13,283 bases of DNA from UBA8437 sp963694825 (lineage in GTDB: Bacteria; Planctomycetota; Planctomycetia; Planctomycetales; Planctomycetaceae), in NCBI GenBank assembly GCA_963694825.1, contig CAVOEV010000119.1:1-13283 (forward strand), in the 5' to 3' direction. Below, in pieces: positions 7,936-13,283 of the stretch; within the stretch, counting starts at the first letter, position 1; each line of letters begins with the position of its first letter. A program made the translations under genes and the position numbers. The notes below the pieces were generated by a model. It was not told where the DNA came from. It worked only from the letters and a program-made list of their open reading frames with translations, and ran no database searches.

Positions 7936-8301
7936 ATGACCGACATGATCCAGATCCACGACCTGATGATCCGGGTGATTGTCGGGATCAACGATGACGA
8001 GCGAGTCAACCGGCAGGACGTGGTGATCAACATCACGTTGTGGGTCGACACGCGTGAGGCGGGTCGGACCGATGAGATCGACGACACGATCAATTACCGA
8101 TCACTGGCCAAGCGTTTGATCGAGTTGGCCGAGCAGTCGGAGTTCTTTCTGGTCGAGAAGCTGGCGGCGGAGCTTGCGAGGTTGAGTTTGGAGTTCTGCG
8201 AGTTGATCGAGCGGGTACGAATTTCGGTCGAGAAGCCTGGTGCGGTTCGGTTTGCTCGATCCGTCGGCGTGACGATCGAGCGGACTCGAGGCGACCTGTA
8301 G
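7936..8301 (+). CDS. folB: Dihydroneopterin aldolase FolB
   Basis: FolB cleaves 7,8-dihydroneopterin to 6-hydroxymethyl-7,8-dihydropterin and glycolaldehyde in folate synthesis; it forms a cytoplasmic octamer. The 121 residues from ATG 7936 are full length, and family similarity begins at IQIHDLMIRVIVGI. The active-site residues Glu22 (DDERV), Tyr54 (INYRSL), Glu74 (LVEKLA) and Lys100 (VEKPGAVRFA) are all present at the positions I recall for the S. aureus enzyme. A start at ATG 7945 would also be possible. A longer reading from 7858 adds a stretch with no family similarity and is unlikely. The gene probably shares a transcript with the reductase upstream and converges on the TraB-like gene with 16 bp between the stops. 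Folate epimerase/FolX is the nearest alternative family. Confidence 0.95.
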   Translation: MTDMIQIHDLMIRVIVGINDDERVNRQDVVINITLWVDTREAGRTDEIDDTINYRSLAKRLIELAEQSEFFLVEKLAAELARLSLEFCELIERVRISVEKPGAVRFARSVGVTIERTRGDL

Positions 8302-8317
8302 GCGGCGGGTGTCCGGC

Positions 8318-9367
8318 TTACTGATTGAGTCGTTCGAGCAGTCTGAGCAACTGGATCAGGCCGTCGTTGCGGGATTTATTTTTGAGCCTGAGGTCCCAGG
8401 CGGCGGACCAGGTGGTGGTCTTGGGCTGGAATCCCAGTTCGAGCATACGGCGATGGAAGTCGGGCAAGTGAGCGGCTCCGTAGAAGACTCCCAGTCGTCG
8501 ACGTCCTATTTTGATTTGTTCCTTGAGTACGACCATGGCTGCGGCGTTGCGGTCCTGGATGAGCAGTTGGTCGAGTGTTTTGCCGACGCCTGTGGTGGGT
8601 CCGAGTGAGACCATTTGTTCGGCCATCATGCGTTTCATCTTGGCGGGACCATTGGGGTCGAGCAGCATGGTGGTCAGGTCGATCTGTTGGGTTTGTTCTC
8701 CGTTCTTTTGGGCCTGTGCGTTGGCGGCAGCCTGTTGTCGGAACATGTCACTCAGGACACCGAGAGTGATCGACAGTGGCGTGTCGCCTCGTTTCTTCAT
8801 CGCCTTGGCCATGTCGGCGGGCGAGAGATCGGCGTGGACGAAGTTGTCGGGGGTGTAGTCGATCAGTTCGAGCTGGTGGTCGAGTTCCAGAGTGCTCTTC
8901 ATGGCGTTCTGCATGAACCCGGCCGGGTTGCTCGAAGCGGCCTTGGCTCCTCGCGGCGGTCGCGTGCCCTTGGCTCCGACCAGTTCGTACAGCAAAGCGT
9001 CGTATTGCTGGAATTGTTTGTTGAGTGCTTCGTAATAGGCCCGTTCGCCGACGTGGACGGCTCCGATCATGTCGACAGTGACCACCTGGCGGCGTTGCTT
9101 GCCCTTACCTTTGGACTTCTGGAGTCGTTTGACGTAGCGGACGGTGGCGGTTTCCATTTGCAGTGGTTCGTTCGTCTTGGGGTCGCGGACGATGCGGATG
9201 AACGTCGGGACGCTATCGGCAGCCGTCTTCGAGTTCTTTTTGTCCGCCGTCTTGGTAGCCGGCTTGTCGGCCTGGAGGACTCCGAGGCCAGTGGCCCACA
9301 GTGCGAGGCCCAGGCAGACGAGCGAAGCTCGGCCGGGTCGTTGAGGTCGTGGCGAGAGCATGGTCAT
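8318..9367 (-). CDS. Exported TraB/TIKI-like GxxH protein
   Basis: This 349-residue protein has an N-terminal signal peptide: basic RPQRPGR, a hydrophobic core at 14-31, and likely cleavage after LQA-33. A Lys-rich linker (35-50) follows, then a TraB/PrgY/TIKI-type domain. The family's defining features are visible: GAVH at 102-105, Glu128 in LLYELVG, an Arg-Asn pair (273-274) in QDRNAAA, and GAAH at 297-300 in VFYGAAHLPDF. TIKI proteins of this clan are metal-dependent proteases, and bacterial PrgY/TraB act on peptide pheromones. Here only the fold and the paired GxxH motifs are seen. A polar insert with a Gln/Ala-rich stretch (211-228) lies between the halves. The start reads ATG-ACC-ATG, so initiation could also be two codons later. 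The substrate is unknown, and the neighbouring genes do not indicate one. Confidence 0.82.
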   Translation of the reverse strand: MTMLSPRPQRPGRASLVCLGLALWATGLGVLQADKPATKTADKKNSKTAADSVPTFIRIVRDPKTNEPLQMETATVRYVKRLQKSKGKGKQRRQVVTVDMIGAVHVGERAYYEALNKQFQQYDALLYELVGAKGTRPPRGAKAASSNPAGFMQNAMKSTLELDHQLELIDYTPDNFVHADLSPADMAKAMKKRGDTPLSITLGVLSDMFRQQAAANAQAQKNGEQTQQIDLTTMLLDPNGPAKMKRMMAEQMVSLGPTTGVGKTLDQLLIQDRNAAAMVVLKEQIKIGRRRLGVFYGAAHLPDFHRRMLELGFQPKTTTWSAAWDLRLKNKSRNDGLIQLLRLLERLNQ

Positions 9368-9534
9368 GATCGGATTCTCTGGTTGGCTACATGCACGCGT
9401 TTGATCCAGCTGTTCAGTTCAACGGCTGAACGCGAGATACGCAAGATCGTGGTGGGAGATTCGTCGTCGAGGACGAAATCTTTCGATGCGTCTTTTGGCA
9501 ATCAGGCCAACCAGGTCGAGCCAGAAAAGGCGAA
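9368..9534. other. Intergenic region upstream of the TraB-like gene
   Basis: No coding frame here looks real. Two short inverted repeats are present: gttcag/ctgaac around 9410-9430 and ttcgtc/gacgaa around 9460-9480. The TraB-like gene must be transcribed from here or by read-through from the right, but I find no convincing -35/-10 pair. Confidence 0.4.
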
Positions 9535-9566
9535 CCCTCTCTTCCGGGGTGAACCGGAAGAGAGGG
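9535..9566 (-). terminator. Perfect 13-bp hairpin, probable terminator of the upstream exported-protein gene
   Basis: The arms ccctctcttccgg (9535-9547) and ccggaagagaggg (9554-9566) pair perfectly around a 6-nt loop. Read on the minus strand, the stem is followed by ttcgccttttct, a weak T-rich tail. It lies about 80 nt past the stop of the gene at 9645-10424. On the + strand no T run follows. A role in mRNA processing is also possible. Confidence 0.55.
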
Positions 9567-9644
9567 GAGTTGAGAGGGACAATACAGGGGCTCGTTGCCT
9601 CTCGACTCGGATCGCCAATTCAACAGGTCTCCAGAACGGGCGGA

Positions 9645-10424
9645 TCAGAGCTTGGTGATATTCGTTGCCACGCCTTGAGAATTGTATTCCACCTCAACCC
9701 TGTCGCCTTCGCGCAGGTCGCCGAACGTGAGTGGATTGCCGTGAATGTCATTGATGGCCGTGGTCGGCTTGACCTTGACCGTTTTCTCACGGCCGGTCTC
9801 GTTCTTGACTCGGATCTCTTTCTTCTTCTTGTCCTTGTGCACGATCTTGCCGGTGATGTCGGTGTAGGCCTCGATCGCGTCGGCGGGTTCCAACTCGTCG
9901 GCCAGGTCACCGGCCAGGTCACCGGCCATGTCGCCAGCCGCCTCGGCCAACTCTTCCATCGCTGCCAGATCGGTCGGATCGCCGGCCAATCGCATCAGCA
10001 GTCGACGGATGTCGCGTTGAGTTCCGGGTCCGACAGCGATCCGTGCTCGGACGAGATCCATGTAGCCGCTCGGTGTGACGCCCGACAGGACCAGATGGTA
10101 GGGACCGGGAGCGACGTTGCGGGGAATGTCCAACAGCAGCTTGACCCGCCGCCGTCCGTCCAGTTGACGCAAGGACTCGGTCCCCAGGTGGACTCGGTCG
10201 CCACTGTCGGGATCGTACAACCAGGCGTCGAGCAGAACCGGAGTTGGACAACTGCCGCAATTGACGACTCCGGCAACCATCGAAGCCTCGCTGCCGGCTT
10301 GAACCCGCTCGGGCGAATCGAGAATCACGAGCTGGATACACTGATGGGCTTCCGCGGCTGGCACATTCAGACCGAGGGCCAAGCTGCCGACGACGAGTAG
10401 AGCACGCAAGGAGAGTGTAGACAT
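9645..10424 (-). CDS. Exported protein of unknown function with beta domain and AGDL repeat
   Basis: I do not recognise this protein. From ATG 10424, which has GGAG about 10 nt upstream, it is 259 residues. A signal peptide is clear: RALLVVGSLALGLNV, with cleavage likely after AEA-26. Longer frames reach 10526 but would bury the signal peptide. Residues 35-133 read as alternating beta strands (ERVQAGSEASMVAGVV, APGPYHLVLSGV), an Ig/CARDB-like sandwich by pattern only, with Cys29, Cys56 and Cys59 as possible disulfide or metal ligands. A helical part (135-160) leads to AGDMAGDLAGDLADEL (163-178), an acidic four-residue repeat. The C-terminus (190-259) is a basic beta-rich domain (TGKIVHKDKKKKEIRVKN...TTAINDIHG...LREGDRVEVEY) resembling small OB/SH3-like barrels such as DUF5666. 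It may be anchored at the envelope; no partner is indicated. Confidence 0.8.
   Translation of the reverse strand: MSTLSLRALLVVGSLALGLNVPAAEAHQCIQLVILDSPERVQAGSEASMVAGVVNCGSCPTPVLLDAWLYDPDSGDRVHLGTESLRQLDGRRRVKLLLDIPRNVAPGPYHLVLSGVTPSGYMDLVRARIAVGPGTQRDIRRLLMRLAGDPTDLAAMEELAEAAGDMAGDLAGDLADELEPADAIEAYTDITGKIVHKDKKKKEIRVKNETGREKTVKVKPTTAINDIHGNPLTFGDLREGDRVEVEYNSQGVATNITKL
9901..9936. repeat. 12-bp tandem repeat encoding AGD(L/M)
   Basis: gccaggtcaccg occurs twice (9901-9912, 9913-9924), followed by a third copy with three mismatches (9925-9936). It encodes the AGDM-AGDL-AGDL stretch of the exported protein. The in-frame period suggests expansion by replication slippage, and copy number may vary between strains. 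Confidence 0.75.
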
Positions 10425-10735
10425 TGCAGATCGCTCCAGAATTGTATCATTGGAAGGGAAGGGAGATGGTGTGGCAGCGGCGAGAGGCCCCGGCCGGTGA
10501 TGGTTCTGCCTGAACACTGCAACCACACCCTGTTGAAAGGCAATGCCCGTGCCAAACTGGATCAGAGTCCAGTCTCAAGACGCAACCTTTGTTGTGGTCA
10601 GGAGTTGAGTGCAGATCCGATAATTGCACGTTCTGTCAACTCGGTTGCAGCAGCGGTGCGAAACTGTTGCAAAACGCAACAGCCCACTATTCAACGTTCG
10701 ATAATCCAGCGGTGGCTGTCCGTCTGGGATGGCAC
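10425..10735. other. Non-coding region with two small hairpins
   Basis: No credible gene lies here. Two perfect inverted repeats are visible: actgga/tccagt (10556-10561/10568-10573) and ctgttgc/gcaacag (10664-10670/10676-10682). On the minus strand a consensus -35 TTGACA falls at about 10634-10639, but no good -10 follows at the right spacing. A tacaat hexamer near 10441-10446 is too close to the start codon at 10424 to serve the exported-protein gene well. Confidence 0.45.
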
Positions 10736-10765
10736 AAAAAAAGGACCCTGGCAGCGCCAGGGTCC
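10736..10765 (-). terminator. Strong rho-independent terminator, minus strand
   Basis: A perfect 10-bp GC-rich stem, ggaccctggc (10743-10752) and gccagggtcc (10756-10765), has a 3-nt loop and is followed on the minus strand by seven T (10736-10742). This is a textbook intrinsic terminator for a transcript arriving from the right. The only possible client in the window is the tRNA 3'-end fragment at 10800-10820, which has no gene attached. Confidence 0.9.
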
Positions 10766-10999
10766 ATGAGTTCCTTGCAGAGGCGACGATTATGTCGAGT
10801 GCCCCCGGAAGGACTCGAACAGTCGGAAGAAACACCGAGACGTGTGCAAGTTTCAGAGACGGCCGGTGCGAAATCCGGTGCAGTTGACCGCGAAAACGCC
10901 CCAATCGACCCCGAATTGGCCCAGGTGATCGAGGCCTGGCCAACCCTGCCCCCGGCGATCCGCGAGGCGATCCTGGCGATGCTCAGGGCGGCCGAGTGA
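10766..10999 (+). CDS. Small ORF with recombinase-type C-terminal tail (orphan tail)
   Basis: This is a 77-residue frame from ATG 10766 to TGA 10999; the frame is open further upstream but runs there through the terminator. Residues 12-18 (VPPEGLE) are simply the tRNA 3'-end fragment translated in reverse orientation. The rest, KSGAVDRENAPIDPELAQVI then EAWPTLPPAIREAIL and AMLRAAE, resembles from memory the tail found after the tRNA-like segment at the C-terminus of planctomycete tyrosine recombinases. The catalytic body (R-H-x-R-Y) is absent from the window. The simplest reading is a 3' piece of an integrase gene separated from its body at the attachment core, or a decayed relic. Whether it is translated alone is unknown. 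No good ribosome-binding site precedes the ATG, and the terminator stem ends right at it. Confidence 0.45.
   Translation: MSSLQRRRLCRVPPEGLEQSEETPRRVQVSETAGAKSGAVDRENAPIDPELAQVIEAWPTLPPAIREAILAMLRAAE
10800..10820 (-). other. tRNA 3'-end fragment, candidate attachment-site core
   Basis: Read on the minus strand this is a T-loop GTTCGAGTC followed by CTTC, CGGGGGC and A. It corresponds exactly to tRNA positions 53-73: T-loop, 3' T-stem, 3' acceptor strand and discriminator base. The sequence 5' of it does not continue as a tRNA: the five bases before TTCGAGT do not pair with CCTTC, and no matching GCCCCCG acceptor strand lies about 70 nt upstream. It is therefore a fragment, as left at one junction when an element integrates into a tRNA gene. 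No CCA is encoded. Confidence 0.6.
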
Positions 11000-11135
11000 G
11001 CCAGCCGGTGGCCTCATGCACTCTTGGGGCCTCTCCAGTCGGCCAGAAAACGAACCGCCCCACCCCGTTTGGGATGGAGTCCCTGACTTATCCCGTGTTC
11101 GCCGCGACGGGTCTTTGGGGTGGATTCTTCGCCAC

Positions 11136-11165
11136 TTGATGATTGCCGTGCCACATGGGCACAAT
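11136..11165 (+). promoter_or_regulatory. Weak candidate promoter for the RTX gene
   Basis: ttgatg (11136-11141) and cacaat (11160-11165) are separated by 18 bp and each match four of six sigma-70 consensus bases. They lie about 40 bp before the ribosome-binding site at 11194. A short inverted repeat, gtgcc/ggcac, lies in the spacer. In GC-rich DNA such matches often occur by chance. Confidence 0.2.
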
Positions 11166-11193
11166 GCGTGTCGTGCGATCTCGGCTTTCTCAC

Positions 11194-11208
11194 GGAGATG
11201 AAGCGATG
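11194..11208 (+). promoter_or_regulatory. Ribosome-binding site and original ATG of the RTX gene
   Basis: GGAG (11194-11197) stands 8 nt before ATG 11206. That ATG is in frame with the LEDRTLLAA leader downstream but is cut off from it by TAA at 11245. This placement marks the original start of the now interrupted gene. Confidence 0.6.
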
Positions 11209-11301
11209 CGGCTGACCCACTGGCTTGTAGGACTGGCTCGAAAGTAACCTCTCTCCAGGCGATCCACTCGCCGCAAGTGGCACGGCGATCTCCGCCCGGC
11301 A

Positions 11302-12447
11302 GTGGAACGACTGGAAGACCGCACCCTGCTCGCGGCACCGCACCCGTTCGATCTTGCAACGCTGGACGGCAGCAACGGCTTCCGCCTGGACGGCATCGAT
11401 GCGAGTGATAACTCCGGCTATTCGGTGAGTACCGCCGGCGACGTCAACGGCGACGGCTACGGCGACATCCTGGTGGGGGCCTATGCTGCCGACCCGGGTG
11501 GTGCCATCAGTGCCGGTGAGACATACGTGGTCTTTGGCGGGGATTTCACCGGGGCGGCCACACACGCGGGCACGGTGGCGGCTGACACGCTGACCGGTGA
11601 CGGCACGGCCAACGTGATGGTGGCCGGCCAGGGCAACGACATCGTCACCGGTGGCGGTGGTGCGGACGTGATCTACGCGGCCGAAGGCGACGACACGATC
11701 ACCGTCAGTGACACGACGTTTGCGAGGATCGACGGAGGTTCCGGTGACGACACGCTCAGACTTGACGAAAGCGGGCTGACACTCGACCTGACCGACATCG
11801 CCGACTCGGACCTGACGGGGATCGAGACGATCGATATCACCGGCAGCGGCAACAACACGCTGACGCTCGATGTGCTGGAAGTGCTCAACGTCAGTGATAC
11901 CTCCAACACGCTTTCGGTCATCGGAAATGTCGGTGACCGGGTCGTTATCGTTCTGGATGGTGAATGGACACAGACCGGGACCGAGTCATTGCCCGGCGCA
12001 TCATTCGCGGTGTTTGCCAACCGCAGCGCCGTCCTGCGGCTCGACACGCGTCTGGATGTACAGGTGCAACTTCCCGAAAACGGCAAGACCCATGTCGTCA
12101 AGTGGGCCGACGACCAGGTGACCGTGGCCGACATCTACGGCGACAACAGCCTGGTCCTCGACATGGACCTGTGGGACAGCAACAGCATCCTGGGCAGCGA
12201 TGTCGATGATCACCTGATCGTCGACCTGGCCAACTCGGATTCCCTTCCGATCAATGGCCTGACGTTTGTCGATGCGACCGGCGACGATGACGACACGATC
12301 GATTTCCAGGACAGCTCGGGCGACGCCTACGACACGGTCCACTGGACGCTGACCGATGCGGATTCGGCCATCGCGACGGTTGGACCGTATCGATTGCCGG
12401 CATCGAGCAGGTTGTCGATTCTTCTTCGGCGACTGTGCGTGGGATAG
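11302..12447 (+). CDS. First open segment of the RTX protein: LEDRTLLA leader, FG-GAP repeat, RTX block
   Basis: This 381-residue frame opens at GTG 11302, which has no ribosome-binding site. ERLEDRTLLAA (2-12) is the planctomycete leader motif. An FG-GAP/integrin-alpha-like repeat follows (16-79): LDGSNGFRLDGID, then the calcium loop DVNGDGYGD (47-55), ILVGAY and YVVFGG. The first RTX block is at 91-135 (GTVAADTLTGDG, GQGNDIVTGGGGADVIYAAEGDD) with a further GGSGDD at 145-150. The following region (151-215, LTGIETIDITGSGNNTLTLD, VLNVSDTSNTL) is the beta-rich linker often placed between RTX blocks in such proteins. Residues after about 360 (GPYRLPASSRLSILLRRLCVG) are out-of-frame translation caused by the shift near 12382. 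Whether this piece is made from the GTG is doubtful. Confidence 0.6.
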   Translation: MERLEDRTLLAAPHPFDLATLDGSNGFRLDGIDASDNSGYSVSTAGDVNGDGYGDILVGAYAADPGGAISAGETYVVFGGDFTGAATHAGTVAADTLTGDGTANVMVAGQGNDIVTGGGGADVIYAAEGDDTITVSDTTFARIDGGSGDDTLRLDESGLTLDLTDIADSDLTGIETIDITGSGNNTLTLDVLEVLNVSDTSNTLSVIGNVGDRVVIVLDGEWTQTGTESLPGASFAVFANRSAVLRLDTRLDVQVQLPENGKTHVVKWADDQVTVADIYGDNSLVLDMDLWDSNSILGSDVDDHLIVDLANSDSLPINGLTFVDATGDDDDTIDFQDSSGDAYDTVHWTLTDADSAIATVGPYRLPASSRLSILLRRLCVG

Positions 12448-13283
12448 CCGTGGACGCGACGGTCACCGACGCGATCACGCTGACGGCCGACACGGCATCG
12501 ACAGTTGGCAGGCTGAAGGTGTCGATGGGAAGCATCGATTTCGAGATTGCCTTCCCGAGCGAGACCCTGGCCCTGATGGGCGGTGGCGGCGACGACGTGA
12601 TCACTGTCTCAGAGCCCGACGCGACATTTACCGCGACGTTGACCGTTGACGGCCGCGACGGCAACGACACGATCAATGCGACCGCGACATGGCGAGACAT
12701 GGTGCTGATTGGCGGCCCCGGCCACGACGATCTCTTCGGTGGTGACGGCGATGACCAACTGATCGGCGGTGATGGTGACGATGATCTCTTCGGTGGTGCC
12801 GGCAACGACAACATTCGCGGCCAACTGGGCAACGACTCGATCATCGCCGGGTCCGGACACGATACGGTCACCGGGCACGACGGAAACGACACGATCGAGG
12901 GGGGCAGCGGCAACGACAGCCTCGACGGCAATGCCGGTGATGACGATGTCTATGGCGAACTGGGCAGCGATACGATCACCGGCGATTCGGGCAACGACAG
13001 CCTGGTCGGCGGCGGCGGTGACGATACCGTCGCCGGGCAGACCGACGACGACACGGTGCTGGGCGGGCCCGGCGACGACCTCCTGACCGGCGGCGACGGC
13101 AACGACTACATGGAATCCGAGGGGGGTGCCGACATCTTCCTGGGTGGCTCAGGCAACGACACGATCCGTGGCGGTGCCGACAACGACGAACTCTACGGCC
13201 AGGAGGGCGACGACGTTCTTTACGGCGAGGGGGACGACGACCTGCTCTCCGGGGGAGCCGGCAACGACACGCTCGATTCGGGT
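12384..13283 (+). CDS. Second open segment of the RTX protein, runs off window end
   Basis: This frame continues the previous segment after the frameshift and is open to the last base. It begins TVSIAGIEQVVDSSS, which carries on the linker domain. It passes through a GGGGDDVITVSEPD turn (about nt 12579-12620) and then enters 21 unbroken RTX nonapeptides. Within it, GTG 12435 or GTG 12450 is the first available start codon, but neither has a visible ribosome-binding site, so independent translation is unlikely. RTX repeats fold into a calcium-bound parallel beta roll outside the cell, typical of type I-secreted or surface proteins. No type I secretion genes are in view. Confidence 0.65.
12711..13283 (+). 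repeat. Array of 21 RTX (GGxGxDxxx) nonapeptide repeats
   Basis: The 27-bp, nine-codon period is uninterrupted from 12711 to 13277 (units such as GGDGDDQLI, GGSGNDSLD, GGAGNDTLD), with the array cut by the window edge. At the DNA level ggcaacgac-like words recur, but units differ enough that no two neighbours are identical. Two units are degenerate in the Gly-rich part (GQTDDDTVL, SEGGADIFL). Confidence 0.95.

Larger units (their letters stand above)
11206..13283 (+). pseudogene. Interrupted FG-GAP/RTX surface protein gene, 3' end beyond window
   Basis: Taken as one gene, this encodes a large exported, calcium-binding, adhesin-like protein. The leader MRLTHWLVGLARK is followed by an in-frame TAA (11245-11247), then by RRSTRRKWHGDLRPAVERLEDRTLLAA, a typical planctomycete LEPR/LEDR-type export leader rich in arginine. 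The frame then runs to about 12381 and continues only in another frame from 12384 to the window end. Restoring one base near 12382 joins ATV to TVSIAGIEQVVDS without loss. Order of parts: leader, one FG-GAP repeat, a first RTX block, beta-rich linker domains, then 21 consecutive RTX nonapeptides. The two lesions are independent, so either the gene is decayed or the sequence has errors. The codon use and acidic composition of all parts match one another. Confidence 0.65.

Noticed and set aside
8615..9658. 347-codon + strand frame opposite the TraB-like gene
   Set aside because: Its protein is low-complexity (VVGG, FHLG, DVDGSDHVD) with no recognisable domain, whereas the minus strand encodes a signal peptide and paired GxxH motifs.
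10425..10460. tacaat -10 element for the exported-protein gene
   Set aside because: Transcription would begin at or inside the ribosome-binding site, and no -35 lies at the correct distance.
10800..10875. A complete tRNA gene on the minus strand
   Set aside because: Only the 3' end (T-loop and acceptor strand) is present. The T-stem 5' side does not pair, and no acceptor 5' strand, D-arm or anticodon arm can be found.
11014..11565. Minus-strand frame of 183 codons overlapping the RTX leader
   Set aside because: It crosses the LEDRTLLA leader and FG-GAP coding sequence in antisense and shows no domain of its own.
12711..13283. CRISPR-like or satellite array
   Set aside because: The 27-bp period is codon-based, units vary at third positions and keep GGxGxDxxx, and there are no spacers.

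Overview
This 13.3 kb window is GC-rich bacterial chromosome, most likely from a planctomycete. The strongest taxonomic clue is the LEDRTLLAA leader motif of the large surface protein at the right end. It is joined there to an FG-GAP repeat and RTX calcium-binding repeats. A short 'EAWP..LP..IR..ILAMLRAA' reading frame, which I recall as typical of planctomycete recombinase tails, agrees with this. The genus cannot be read from the sequence.

Left part (1-7099). The 3' part of a YbdG-type mechanosensitive channel gene runs on the + strand. It converges on a long minus-strand cluster that reads mreB, mreC, mreD, mrdA (PBP2), mnmA from right to left. The first four genes encode the elongasome: MreB filaments, the MreC/MreD membrane partners and the PBP2 transpeptidase that builds side-wall peptidoglycan. 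mreC and mreD overlap by 4 bp. No rodA lies next to mrdA; the next gene is the tRNA 2-thiouridylase mnmA. A 13-bp tandem repeat occupies most of the mreB-mreC gap.

Middle part (7050-10424). Divergent from mreB are two + strand pterin/folate genes: an SDR with the Asp-Tyr-Lys triad and TGxxxRxG motif of pteridine reductases, then folB (dihydroneopterin aldolase). They are followed on the minus strand by two genes for exported proteins. One is a TraB/TIKI-like protein with paired GxxH motifs. The other is an unrecognised protein with an AGDL repeat and a basic beta-rich C-terminus. A perfect 13-bp hairpin lies in the gap between these two genes.

Right part (10425-13283). This looks like an insertion boundary. 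A strong minus-strand terminator stands without its gene. About 35 bp further right is a 21-bp sequence identical in form to a tRNA 3' end (T-loop plus acceptor strand), with no tRNA body attached. The same sequence is read in the other direction by a small ORF carrying the recombinase-like tail. After it comes a large FG-GAP/RTX adhesin-like gene that is broken twice, by an in-frame TAA in its leader and by a frameshift near 12380. It runs off the right edge of the window.

I saw no CRISPR array, complete tRNA, rRNA, transposase or replication origin.
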